DNA of 64,000 bases. Source: Roridomyces roridus. Taxonomy: Eukaryota > Basidiomycota > Agaricomycetes > Agaricales > Mycenaceae. Of this stretch, positions 34,111-45,771 are shown piece after piece; positions within the stretch are counted from its first letter, which is position 1; the number at the start of each line of letters is the position of its first letter. Made by a program: the position numbers and the translations under genes. Under the pieces are notes generated by a model. The model was not told the DNA's origin. It saw only the letters and a list, made by a program, of their open reading frames with translations, and did no database searches. Location: the NCBI GenBank assembly GCA_029378245.1, contig JARKIF010000004.1, forward strand, positions 3,100,001-3,164,000, in the 5' to 3' direction.

Positions 34111-35651
34111 TCACATCGGAGTATACCCCGGCGGGACCTCTACAACCTCATACACCGCCCCCAACGAATCCTGCGGCTGACCAACCGAACGAGCCCCGCT
34201 ATCCTCGTGCTGAACCACCACCGGTCCACCCGAAGCATTCGGCGTTTTGGCTGTAGAATTGGGTCGCGCGGCGTACTGCGACGTGGTAATTGCAACCTGC
34301 GGCTGTGCGTACCCCGAAGCACCCCAGTCTGACGTCGCTGCCGATGCGCCCCAAGAGACCCAACTGGCTTGCGGCGACACAGCTGTTGCTGGGGAGACGA
34401 TATCTTGGCCATGGAACGCCGCACTATTCACTGGGACAGCCGTATGCATCGGCATGGGCATCGTAGGCCTAGGATACGCGGTGGGCTGCACGGCTTCTTG
34501 ATCCCTAACGCGCACGCTTCGCCTCCACCTCAAGACGTACAGGACCGCGAGTATCACTCCAACGAGGAAGATCGCGCCGATGATGCCACCGACTATGGGT
34601 CCGGTGTTCGTTCGTCGGGAAGGCGAATCGGATGGGGTGGCGCCGTTCTGAGCCGCGGAACTCGGAGTCGTGTTTAGTGTTGCTGAGCCTGAAGCCGATG
34701 CCTGGACGAGGGCATCGCTGACCGTCGTGTTGGTGACATACCAAACCTTGACGGCGAGAGGAGTATGCTCGTCATCGCCGTCGTATACGACAGTGACGTT
34801 GTGAAACCCGTCGGCGAGTGGAGGGGTGGTGAAAAAGAGGCCGTTGAATTGTGTACTGCTGGTCGCACTCGCGAGACCTGGCAGGATGAATGGAGTCGGC
34901 CCAGCACCATCGATGAAATAGCTCCCCGAGCTCGCGTTGGGAGGGAATGTATTGGATGTGTGGCCGATGAGAGTCGCGGAGGTTCCTGAATATCATCATT
35001 GGTTGCGAAATGAAGCGAATGTAAAGCACACACCATGAAACTCCAGCGTCACCGACGCCCCAGGGATTTGTGTCACCTGCTCCCCGGCCTCTTTCCACTG
35101 ACTCGCACTATAAGTGAGCGCAGGGTCCCCATCAGGGTATATCAACACCGCAGACGAAAATACCGCCTCAGGTACCAGCGTATACACCAAACTATCCAAA
35201 AAGAAAGGTTTGGTCTGCGATTGCACTTTCACCGTCAACAGATGTTCCTCCGGGGCGAGCGTGCTCTGCGAGCAGAAATGCCAATTACTCTCCGGCGACG
35301 TGAACGTCTTGTTTGGAATTAGTTTTCCATCGACGAGACACTGCCAGGCGGGATCCGTGGCGTTGGTGGTGGGGTCGATGCTCATGTCGAGGTTGCCTTG
35401 GACGGTAATCGAGGTGCCTGAGTGTCATTCCAGCCAAGAAGCGTTTATGGGACGGATTGCGCACCGGTGAAGGTAAAGCTAAACTCCGTATTGCTCGACG
35501 TCGTGGTATGCGACGTAGCATTGAAAACAGGCCCGAAATTCCCATTATTCAAGGTCCGTACGTCGGTGGGGAACCAGTCTACAGCGTTGTACCGAATGGA
35601 CGGGTCGGTGTCGTCAACGATCACCTGACGAAGAGGGCCGAGGGCAGCCAT
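34111..35651 (-). CDS. Single-pass membrane protein, family copy D
   Basis: Exons 35651-35465, 35417-35034 and 34985-34111. It is the longest tail in the family: after the helix (GPIVGGIIGAIFLVGVILAV) and RWRRSVRVR come about 150 residues, including PRPTMPMPMHTAVP and two WGAS words, before HEDSGARSVGQP and EVPPGYTPM. The ectodomain is closest to copy C. One plausible functional change is HFCSQ where A and C have PLCS. The reading frame is intact. The upstream region keeps the ancestral, MITE-free arrangement and is the reference for the empty site. Confidence 0.82.
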
Positions 35652-35759
35652 AAGTGAAGGAGGCGCGGGGGATGAAGGAGAAGGGAAGAAAGCCGCGTGA
35701 GAAGCTTGGAATTCATCGTAGCGGGTGTGGATCTGACAGATGCCCTCCCAGACGTAGTG

Positions 35760-36115
35760 CGGGTGTAATTGATCAGGCATTTGATGCTCGGTTCACCAGG
35801 GACAGTTTCGTTGACCTCGGAATAGATTTGCTATACAGCAAGCACGCGAAACGACGAAATGAAGGACGACTGTTCCTCCAGGATTGGTAATATAATCCGT
35901 CCTGTCTTTCGTGTCTGTCTTAGAATCAGATGCACTCATGCCGCTGTGCCGTCTTGATGAGTAGGGGTACCTATATATGGTTGGCTTCGTCGCTGATCTT
36001 GGGACTGCTCATCAATGGAATGAACGGTGTTGGGCAAGGGTATTTACCTACCACGTCAATACTGCAACTCATCCAGCAATAGATCGTAACATAGGGACAA
36101 TCTGCCAGCGGTGTG
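35760..36115. repeat. Upstream block duplicated at 30698-31055
   Basis: Starts with the CGGGTG empty target site directly 5' of copy D and matches the block displaced from copy C. Confidence 0.7.
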
Positions 36116-36935
36116 TAAAAGTGGCCATCGGCTGAACGGGCGGGGACGTCATCCATCAAGCACGTGGCAGCGGTAAAGATGCAGAAATGGAGCGCAAGTA
36201 AGGAAAGAAACGAGGGAAAGTGGACACCTGTGGACACCCGAGGACAGTATCCACGCGAGACCATGACAGTGAAGAAAGAAGCAGAGTTCGAGCACAGCCA
36301 CGTCACGGGACCGTGTGATCCGTTGATCTTTGCCGAATCGACACCCAGTGTGAATCGTCCCAACTTGGTCCCAACTCTGTCTGTCTCCCAGGGTCGACTT
36401 TGGCTATAATTTCCATGCAGTTGAGCATCTGTAAGGCAGAGTCTGCAGCTTCCAGGCGGATCAAAGTTCAAACGTCGATCGAGTGGTCATTGAGTGGTCA
36501 GCTCAAGGTCAGGTGAGGGGTGCGCGATCACAGCGCGGATGCGGGGAGCCGCGACACCCCAAATGAAAGTGCCGCCAGGAGGTGTTTTTGATCTTTGAAA
36601 GTCGGAGACTCAACCGAGCGCCAACCCATACTTCGTCTCCAAAACTTGGAGCGTCACTTCAGCTGATTCTCTCGGAGGCCGGCCGTGGGAGACTAGTAGT
36701 GCCGCCGTTGGATTCGCGTACTTAAAATGAGGTAGACCGCTAGTCGTCTCAAAGACCGTCACAGGGGCCTCAAAGAACAGTCTGGACTCGATCCAGCGGG
36801 GCTTTCACCGGAAATCAACTCAATTAGTGCAACGACCCGATAAATTTCACATATCCACCCGTGACCTTCATTCAAATGAGTGCGGGGCAACGGGTGGGGT
36901 AATTAAGAAGCTGCCGATCCAACGCCGATCTGGGG
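36116..36935. other. Intergenic and ADH upstream region
   Basis: No gene is supported. The last 150 bp hold the presumed core promoter of the alcohol dehydrogenase. Confidence 0.45.
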
Positions 36936-36941
36936 TATAAA
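36936..36941 (+). promoter_or_regulatory. TATA box of the ADH gene
   Basis: GGGTATAAAGTC lies 47 bp before the ATG, and the leader ends CACAAACC-ATG, an A-rich start context. Confidence 0.55.
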
Positions 36942-36987
36942 GTCAGACCAAGTGCGAGCAATTGAGAGTCACTCACCACCACAAACC

Positions 36988-38475
36988 ATGTCTTTCACCA
37001 TCCCCCGCACGCAGAAAGCCGCCGTCGTCTCCACCGCCGGCGCCAAGATCGAGATCAAGACTGACCACCCCGTCAAGACGCAAGCCGAACTCGCCCCAGG
37101 CGAGTGTCTCGTCAAGCTCGAGTGTACGGGCGTTTGTCATACCGGTGTGTTTCTTTCCTCCTCGGAAACCACGGCTCACAACGATCACAGATCTACACGC
37201 CGCGCTCGGCGACTGGCCCGTCGCAGCGAATACCCCACTCATCGGAGGCCACGAAGGCGTCGGTATCATCGTGGCCATCGGCAACAATACAAGCCACTGC
37301 CCGGTCAAACTCGGTGACCGCGTCGGCATCAAGTGGCTTGCCGACTCGTGTTTGAATTGCGAGCATTGTCGCAAAGGGAGGGAGCAGAGTGCGTTGCTTT
37401 TCTTTGGCCGTCTTGGACCATTTCTAACGCCGCCCTAGATTGCCCCGAGGCCAAACTCAGCGGGTTCACCGTCGACGGGACTTTTGCGCAATACGTCGTC
37501 TCGTATGTGAACCACGTCACGCCTATCCCGGAGGGTTTCGACAGCAATGCTGCCGCGAGCATCCTATGCGCCGTAAGTCCCACTTCATACTCGCGTAGCT
37601 CGATTGCTCACCGACGTATTACAAAGGGTGTTACCACGTACCGCGCCATCAAGTACAGCAACACCGCCGCAGGAGATTGGATCGTCCTTCCCGGAGCTGG
37701 TGGAGGGTTGGGGCATCTAGGTGAGTGTCGATGTTCTTCGTTCTTCTTCGACTTACCATCCGTAGCCGTTCAATACGCTCGCACCCGCGGCCTTCGTGTC
37801 ATTGCCATCGACACGGGCGCAGCCAAGAAGAAGCTTTGTCTCTCGCTCGGCGCTGAGGCGTGGATCGACTTTAAAGAGTCCAAGGTCAGTCAATCACTCC
37901 GTCTTCGACGAATGTAACCTCACCGAATGCACATAGGACATCGTCAAAGAGATCAAGGCTCACACGGGCGGCGAAGGAGCGCACGCTGCCGTCGTCACCG
38001 CTACTTCGGTGAGTAGTTCCTCCTGGTTTGTCTCCGAACGATAGTGAGTTCTTTGACGCAGGGCGCGGGTTACCAACAGGCCGTATCGTACCTCCGCGCG
38101 GGTGGCACGCTCATGGCCGTCGGACTCCCCGGCACAGCTACCTTCGATTCGAGTATCTTTTTCACGGTTTTCAAGGTCAGTCTCTATTCGCTCGTTGAGG
38201 TGGAATTAAATACTCACCGCTTCCCGTGTAGAGCATCAACATCCACGGATCCTACGTAGGCAACCGCCAAGACGCCGTCGAGGCGCTCGATATCGCCGCG
38301 AGAGGGGACGTCAAGTGTCACTTTGAGCTCAAGGAGTTGGGCGATTTGGCGAGGTGAGTATTCTAACGCTGAGTGAGTGGACTGCGATGGCTGAGAGAAA
38401 CGGCGAAATAGCACCTACGAGGGCATGCAGAATGGGACTGTTGCGGGGCGGGTGGTGCTGAACATGAAAGATTGA
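36988..38475 (+). CDS. Zinc-dependent alcohol dehydrogenase (ADH1-like)
   Basis: Medium-chain dehydrogenase interconverting alcohols and aldehydes with NAD(H), expected in the cytosol. Seen in order: GVCHTD (catalytic-zinc Cys, with the Asp completed across the first intron, 37145-37190), GGHEGVG (zinc His), the structural-zinc loop [15 protein letters not shown] with four Cys in C-X2-C-X2-C-X7-C spacing, the third catalytic Cys apparently the first residue of CPEAKLSG, the Rossmann GAGGGLGHL, and [10 protein letters not shown] after strand two, as in NAD-preferring enzymes. It ends VVLNMKD. About eight introns give a product near 350 aa, the usual family length. No mitochondrial presequence is present. 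Confidence 0.92.
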
Positions 38476-39622
38476 GCACGGGAGGAATTAATCTTACTGA
38501 CTTTGTATGTATATCTTCGTGTAATTTCCGTCCAGTTCGAATCTCCAGACCTGAAGACATGCTCGCTGTGGCCGGAGCAAGCAGTGCAGCCGCTGGAGGA
38601 CTTGGATCTTGCTTCTTCGCGGGTGTCGCCCTAGTTGATGATTGGATTGTAGATCGCCAGTGTATTGTATTGGAGCAGAGGGCGATTTTCCAAAAGAACG
38701 CGACGGTGGAGCGGAGAAGGTGGTGGCAAGAAGCAAGAGGGTTGGTCAGCGATCACTATCAAAGTCGAACTTGATCATTGATGCACCGGATCCAGTCCGA
38801 TAAATGCGGTCCAACTTGGATCCAACTCGGAAGCGAGCCATAACCAAAAAAATGGGATCCAGCGGCCCCACTTTGGATCCCGCTGCACGAAAGCCAAATC
38901 GACAAACGCAGCAGTGAGCTCGATCCCGATGGAGGCGAAAGAGTGGCTGGTGGGCAGTGAGAACGAAATCCTCTGTTTTGCGGGCCTCTGGAGGCGTGAC
39001 GAATTCTGAGAATCGGTCCAGCGGATGCGCAGCCGATGCGTGATGAGATTAACTTCGGAGTCGACGTATTATAGCGAGGACCCAGGGTGTGGCATTCAGC
39101 TGGTGCGCGAGTACTAGTAGAAGGTGATCGATGAAGCAAAGCATTCGGCCGTCGGAGACTCGGAGTCGTGGCGGATCAATTCCTGATGCGCCAAACCTCT
39201 TGTCCTCCTCCATCACCCCATCGACCCGTCAACGGATTGGACTGACGCAGCCTTTGAACGATCAAAAGAAGGGACTCAAAGTGTTATCCGTAAAGGACCA
39301 TCGTTTACTGGGGAAATCTGGCAGAAAAAGTCGCGAAACCGCCGCAAGTATCTACTTTGCTGGCCTTCCAATGTGCGAGTCTGGGCGAATCACGCAGCCC
39401 CTAGTCCGACTCTGGAGTCATCTTCCTCTCTATCATCTTGCAAAACTCGTCGATGAATGATCCATTGAAGTAAACTAAAAATTACAAGCAACGTCAAGCC
39501 CGAGGTTTTATCTCTGCCCAAGTCTACTCTTAACGACGGTGGCAGTCTTTCTTGACCAATTTGTGAGGCCTCCCGAATATGAATGTATCCTGCTCACCGT
39601 TTTAAAGCTCAGCAACTCGAAA
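38476..39622. other. Intergenic
   Basis: No gene is supported; ORFs up to 126 codons on either strand lack recognisable content. Confidence 0.45.
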
Positions 39623-39916
39623 TCATTGTTCGCCAGCAGCATCCCCACTAGTACTCCCCTCGCGTCGGGGCTCAACCACCGCATCGTTCTCGTCCGTCTA
39701 CTCGCATTCAATCTCACCACGACCAAATTGACGCCCACTCACCTGCTTCGACAACCGCTTCCTCTTTTTCTTCTCCTCGCTCGTCCCGAACACCTTTTCC
39801 ACGATCCTCGTGAAGAATCCAGGTGGCGCCCTCTCGTGAGGCGGTATCCACTGCTTGAACTTGATTCCCTGGCCCTTCTTGACCTGGGGAGAGGTGGGGG
39901 ATGAGGGGGCAGACAT
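39623..39916 (-). CDS. Small two-exon hypothetical protein, 82 aa
   Basis: Exon 1 is 39916-39743 and exon 2 is 39697-39623, separated by a 45-nt intron with GTGAGT and GAGTAG. The product begins MSAPSSPTSPQVKKGQGIKF, contains WIPPHERAPPGFFTRIVEKV and a lysine-rich EEKKKRKRLSKQ, and finishes with an acidic then small-residue tail (STSGDAAGEQ). The spliced frame ends at a stop within 25 codons, which favours the intron over read-through. No signal peptide or membrane helix is present; the KKKRKR cluster could serve nuclear import. Family unknown, but the composition looks genuinely coding. Confidence 0.6.
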
Positions 39917-40571
39917 GAGGCTTGTATGCCTCGCACGGTTGTCGCACGGACTGCTTCTCGTTTTTATAACAGAGGGAGTAATTTTGGGCGCTGCCGTATT
40001 TCCTCCGGCTGCCGTGATTCCCAGGTTTCTCGAGAGGGAAATGTGTTACGAACGGTGGGCGAAACTCGAATACACCAATACCTCGGCGACTTGGAAGAAG
40101 ACTACCTAGATCAAACTCAGTGAATCTTGACGCTGGGGAGTCAATCATCTCAACAGCTTTGACTTGAGTTCGCCGGTCTGATTCGATTCTCATGGTACGT
40201 ACTCCGTTCTCAGGCCAACTCCGTTCTCACTGGCAGGCCAAGATACGGGAGCGGAGTATGAGGTAAGTTGGTTGCAATTGCAATGGTGTGAGGGATGTAT
40301 GTGTTAGGGCAAACAGATGCCCTAGTACACCGTAGATTCTCAGGGTTTATATACTACAACACAAACAATGTCTACAAAAGTCCAACAAACATTATCAGTC
40401 AGCAAGAAAGAAATTGCAAGAATGTTCAAGACACTGTGATGCTCTTAAATCATTCCTCCGGTCGACCTTCCTTTGCTCCAGTTATGTCCGGAGCTCGGTA
40501 CTCACCGGTCCTTGTCCTTGGAATCGGATCTTAACAGTCTGCGCCAGTGACCTGAGTGCCCCACCACCGTT
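39917..40571. other. Intergenic
   Basis: AT-rich spacer with no gene or clear repeat. Confidence 0.4.
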
Positions 40572-40848
40572 TACTGTACTATTTCGACCAAAGATTCAGT
40601 GACGCGTGATGCCCCCGAGTGAAATGAAGGATTTTGGCCCCGGTGATGAGTGACGAGCAAAAATTTGTGCTTGGCAACTCGGAAAACAGTGGTTTCGCAT
40701 GAGTTCTTGACGATATATGTGATCCGAGTGATCCCATCACACCATATATGGTTATTTGATGTGATGGCCGTTCGGTGAATCTCTTATCTGGTGAACCTTT
40801 GCGGTGACGCGTGACACCCAGTGAATGATTAGTCGAAATAGTACAGTA
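40572..40848. mobile_element. 277-bp MITE-like inverted-repeat element
   Basis: Ends TACTGTACTATTTCGAC match exactly in inverted orientation over 17 bp. Inside, GTGACGCGTGA appears near both ends as a second, directly oriented repeat. No clean target duplication could be read. Confidence 0.6.
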
Positions 40849-42846
40849 CACCCATTCTCTCCAGCTCCAACTTACCCCCCAATTCCTACTATATGCCTGC
40901 TCATCCTGCACACTCCTTGCTTCCACCAATCTTGTCCAGCCGTATTGCGACAGGGAACGGCCAATCAAATTTCAATGATTGGCGAGTAGTTGCCGAGCGC
41001 CGAGGGTGGACCCCCGGTCACCTCGGTACCGTTCTTACCTGAACAGCCATTACGTAAGTTTGATCCGGTCGCTTTGACCGCTCTCCACTATCGCTGGACA
41101 CTGGACACTGGACCTGTGCAGCGGCGTCAGACATCTCACGTTGTTTTCCTTCGATCCACAACATTAACCAAGGACTCGGAGTGTAAGTCTTAGTTCTCAC
41201 ATTGATCAACCTTCAATGGGCCGCCGGGAAATTGGAATGGAGCGACGAGCCAAGATCAAGCACGTTCACAGTTCAAGCCTCTCAAATCTCGATGACAGAC
41301 AAGTCCAAATGTAGCTGTTCTTGGCAACGGTGTCGCCGTGTCGGGTCTCCTTGTGTTGCAGTACTGGAGCTGCCTCCGTATGGCTCAACGTCGAGTCAAT
41401 GATCAACTCCGAATCCCGCGGGCTGGTATCTAGTAGAGAGTCAATCCATTCGCCAACCGTCCACAACGGGATTGTCACACCCTTGATCTTGCCCGTTGAT
41501 TAGCACGAGAGGGTGCAGAGCCGCTTGAGGCCCATCGTTCTTGCTTTCGTTCAGATGGCGCCGGCCTTTTGCGCAACAACGTCAAGATCAACCTTAAATA
41601 ATTGTGTTAGACTTGCGAATATTTTAAGGGTGATGGGTGAGGCGCCATTCCTCGTCCGCCTCTCCGATCTACCGCTAATTCAAACTCGTGTCCTTGCAGT
41701 GTCCTGCTTGTTTCTTTCTCGCCAGTAGGTGGTCTCTCTTTTCTTTTGAGGATGGTTCATATGTAGCTTCTATCCGCTGGGAATTCGGTCAAGGACACTT
41801 TTGCTGCATTGTTGAAACCACCACAGGCCTGTGCGACTTGTCTTTGTTTCTTCGGGTCAGTCACTGATTTTCTTGTTCTCGGTGGCACTGGGCTTTCATG
41901 TGCTGATTTTTATTTATTTTGTTGGATACGGCTCTGGAATGAGATGACATCGATATCGCACGTGTGGTGACGCCTCATGAGCTACGAGATCCCCTCGACC
42001 TGCCTTCATCACCAAATATGACTCTAGTGGGTTTGTCTCTTTGACCATGCGTTTGTATTACAGATTATGAACAATTGAAGGCATTCAAATTTGTATCTCG
42101 AGGTTGAACATTGAACATTCTGTGAGCAGTTGCAAGAGCCAATTCATTTCTAGTTTCTATTGCACCAACTGGAACAGGGGGAGACTTTGAGTTGATGTGG
42201 CAGCCATGAATCATTAATCAGCACCGAAGACGGCTCTTCACCAGCATGGATCGCAGTAACCAACACAACTTATCTTATCCCACATGAAGGCACGGGTCAC
42301 CCACAACCTCAACGCCGATGGTTGCAGCCCGCGGGGATTGGATTTGAAAGGCTTGAATGTGCAACTAAAATATGCGGGTTCCGACGGGGTCGCTCAGCCC
42401 GTACAACTGAATTCCACTTCTCTGAAACTCTGAGCATAATGTTACTGAAGTCAAAGATTCAGGCGTTCTTTGTTGTCTGCTAGTTCCACTGTGGTTGAAT
42501 CACAGTTTGAAAACACTGTGAAGCAATCAATGGTCTCAAACTGAGGCCTTTGGCCAGTGGTGCGGATGGGTGAATGCCACGAATAATCCGTGTGTCTGGC
42601 TCCTAAGTATGTGGCCCAATCTTATCGCCGGATAATCATCTGTTACGGAATGCTCCTCTCCTCCGGGGTCCTGCCTGTCATGCATGGCCGTCGGCTAATC
42701 CCCGGCAGTGCTCGCTAATCGCAGAAATTTGATTGACCGTTCCCTGTTGCAATACAGCCGTGCACACCCATTTGGGACAGTCGACCGGCTTGTCTTATTG
42801 AACTGAAGTCTTATCATGACCACAGTATCATGAGATCTTATCATGA
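40849..42846. other. 2-kb spacer 3' of the NLR gene
   Basis: No gene is seen. A short direct repeat (CTTATCATGAC twice) lies at 42811-42850, beside the point where the ankyrin array breaks off. Confidence 0.45.
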
Positions 42847-45771
42847 CTACAGTGGAGTCCTGCCATTCTTGTCTGCAACCTCGAGTGGTGCCCCATACTC
42901 CACAAGCAGTGTTACAATGTCAGGCCAGTCAAGCCAGGAAGCAAGGTACAGCGGAGTCCGGCCATCCGTGTCTACAGCCTCAAGTGGGGCCCCACGCTCA
43001 ACAAGCAGTGTTGCAATGTCAAGCCGGCCAAGCCAGGAAGCAAGGTGCAGCGGAGTCCGGCCATCCTTGTCTGCAGCCTCGAGTCGGGCCCCACACTCAA
43101 CAAGCAGTGTTGCAATGTCAAGCCGGTCAAACCAGGAGGCAAGATGCAGCGGAGTCCGGCCATCCTTGCCTGCAGCCTCGAGTGGGGCCCCACGCTCAAC
43201 AAGCAGTGTTGCAATGTCAAGCCGGCCAAACCAGGAGGAAATGTGCAGCGGAGTCCTGCCATCCTTGTCTGCAGCCTCGATCGGTGCCCCATGATCAACA
43301 AGCAGTGTTGCAATGTCCGGCCGGTCAAGCCGGGAGGCAATGTGCAGTGGAGTCCTGCCATCCTTGGCTGCAGCCTTGAGTGGTGCCCCATGTTGAACCA
43401 GCAGTGTTGCAATGTCAAGCTGGCTATGCTGCAAGGCAATGTGCAGTGGAGTCCTGCCATCCTTGGCTGCAGCCTTGAGTGGTGCCCCATGTTGAACCAG
43501 CAGTGTTGCAATGTCAAGCTGGCTATGCTGCAAGGCAATGTGCAGTGGAGTCCTGCCATCCTTGGCTGCAGCCTTGAGTGGTACCCCATGTTGAATAAGC
43601 AGTGTTGCAATGCCAAGCTGGCCATGCTGCAAGGCAAGGTGCAGTGGTGTCTGGCCATGCCTCTCTGTAGCCTCAACCGATGCCCCATATTCAACAAGCA
43701 GCTTTGCAATTTCAAGGTGGCCGTCCCGGGAGGCAAGGTGCAATGGAGTCTGGCCATCGCTGCCAATGACATCAACTGCCCCACTCCCATCTACAATCAA
43801 AGCCAACACCCCTCTTTCAAACCCCATTCGTGTGCACATACATATTTCTGGGATACTGTGGTCATTCCATCTCCATCCATAACGGCCCTCTAATTCACAC
43901 AACATAGTATATTGGCTGCTTCCTTCCTCAAGCAGATGCATTGTTGTTGGGAGTAGCTGCTCCTGGTCCATTGCATCGCAGTACTGCAAGTGACTGACCC
44001 AGTGTCGAGAAGCATATGCTGCCAGTGGGTACTCAACTTTGCTATGCCAAGCCATATAATCATCATTTTCTGAAAACACAAGGAGATAACGCAGACAGGT
44101 TTGTGCAATGAACCTTTGAGAGATATTTTGGCTGAGATCAAAGATGGATCCATGCACTTGATAAAACTCCTTGGAAAGGACATAGTCTCGCACAGATGAA
44201 TGTGCCAAACTGATTGATCCCTTCTTTGACTCATGGGTATTAACAACAATGAGCCCATCAAGCAGCTTGAAAATCTGAGAATTTCCCCTGCGTCTGCCAG
44301 GATAATGGATTGATGCAGCCAGGTTGGCAAAGTCAAAATCCGGCTGATCCAAGCGAAAAGCAATTGCATCTGTGAGTTCCTCTGTCGATAGTTCTCTTTC
44401 TGCAAACACAAGCCACCGCAGTATTGCTTGAATGAAAACTAATGGCAGTTTAGGTTCTGCCTTTGCACGGTTAAGGAAACGGCTGTAGATGCCAAAGAGA
44501 TCAGCAGGCAGAACCGCAAGGACCTCATCCCACTCTTCCTCCCAATGACAATGCCCTAATTCTGTGATAAAGCAATCTGCCATGCGGAACCTATGAATGC
44601 CCCTTAGTTTAAGCCAAAGAAATCCACATCTGAAATCTGACTTACATTCCATGGCTCTTTGTCACAATCTGTTGAGTGACTGCATTGGCATGCTCAACAT
44701 CATCAGAAATTGCCAAAATCTTGCTGTGGACAAAAGATTTATGTCTTCATCCAAGATTGATGCATGCAACTGTATCAAAGCAATGCCCTTGAAGCCTGTC
44801 TGGAATTCTTGGCGATGTTGACTGGTGAACAGCAAATGTGGGCATTTCTGGGAAGATCCACATAGCCTGTTCACAAATGCAACAAGACCTATCCAATCCT
44901 TTTGGTGGCATTCATCCAGTCCATCCAGAACGATGTAGGTCTGTCCCAGTTCCACAATTAAAACATCAAGCACTTTTTGGAGATCTTCCCGCAGTGGCTG
45001 TATGGATCCATTTCCAAGCCTTTTATGAAGATTCAAAAGACAATCATGTGCAGTGTCTGACTTGCCAGCAAGCTGCCAGACAATAGAGCACAACATGACA
45101 TCCAGGCTCTGTCTGTTTGGAATCCTGAAGTCAAAAAAGAAATATGAGACTGTGTTGCCAGCGTCAATGAGGTCTCGAATGATTGTGGAGCTGTTCATAT
45201 CAGTGGTGATGGTGCAGTGAAATAAATGATGTACCTGAGTACACTTTTCCCCGTTCCAGCTGAAATAGATTAGAAATGGTCGGTATTGAACAAAGATAAC
45301 ATACAAATTCCCTGGATCCACAAGCTGCCAGGTGTGTTTTTCCAACTAATGAGCTGATCATACTCAAGCAGCCAAGTCCCAGTATTTTCATGACGAAGCC
45401 CTTGCAGGTCATGTTGTTTGTCTTGTGTATGTGGAGGGTTTCCCAACCACCAGAACAAATCTTCATCTGATCTACACCAAAGATGAGCCACAAGAGCTAC
45501 ACCAGGGGGGAATGTGATTAACCCTTGGACACTGTCTCACAAGGATCAATTGACTTGGCAACGGGGTCATAAAACACATACATTTTGACATTGGGGCTCC
45601 CTCCGGCACCACCTATTCCCCCAATTTCACCACCTGGTCCACCTGGAGCTCCTGGGCCACCTATAGACACACATCATGATTTATTCAGGATTCAGATCCT
45701 ACTCTGAGATTTCACACACCATGGATATGCACATCGCGGATTCTTCCGACTCGGTGGGTGTTAGATGTCAT
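42847..45771 (-). pseudogene. NACHT-ankyrin NLR (STAND) protein with one frameshift
   Basis: Six exons: 45771-45720, 45660-45541, 45496-45305, 45259-45235, 45190-44646 and 44590-42847. The N-terminus is a Gly-rich segment (IHGGPGAPGGPGGEIGGIGG) of the kind that opens many agaricomycete NACHT proteins. The NACHT domain follows: WIQGISGTGKSVL (Walker A, split by two introns and a 25-nt exon), FFFDF, and YIVLDGLDEC (Walker B). Next come HGMFRMADC, FGIYSRFL and a helical region, then ankyrin repeats. STAND proteins act as oligomerising sensors in fungal self/non-self recognition. At about 44732-44735 one T is missing from a T-run: the frame LLSTARFWQ must change to VHSKILAISDDVEHAN to continue, so the copy is either mutated or carries a sequence error. 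About 890 aa if the frame is ignored. Confidence 0.8.
42850..43770 (-). repeat. Ankyrin repeat array, nine full units of 33 aa plus a stub
   Basis: The unit is DGRTPLH(I/L)A...LDIATLLV.HGAPL.A, repeated every 99 bp. Units 3 and 4 (43370-43570) are nearly base-identical. The tenth unit stops after NGRTPL at a TAG where the other units continue with HxA. Confidence 0.9.

Noticed and set aside
43045..43893. 282-codon plus-strand ORF over the ankyrin array
   Set aside because: It is the antisense shadow of a 99-bp repeat whose unit length is a multiple of three; the minus frame gives canonical ankyrin motifs.
45497..45522. 26-nt intron between NLR exons 2 and 3
   Set aside because: Too short for a spliceosomal intron; a 44-nt intron starting GTGAGA at 45540 keeps frame and has a better donor.
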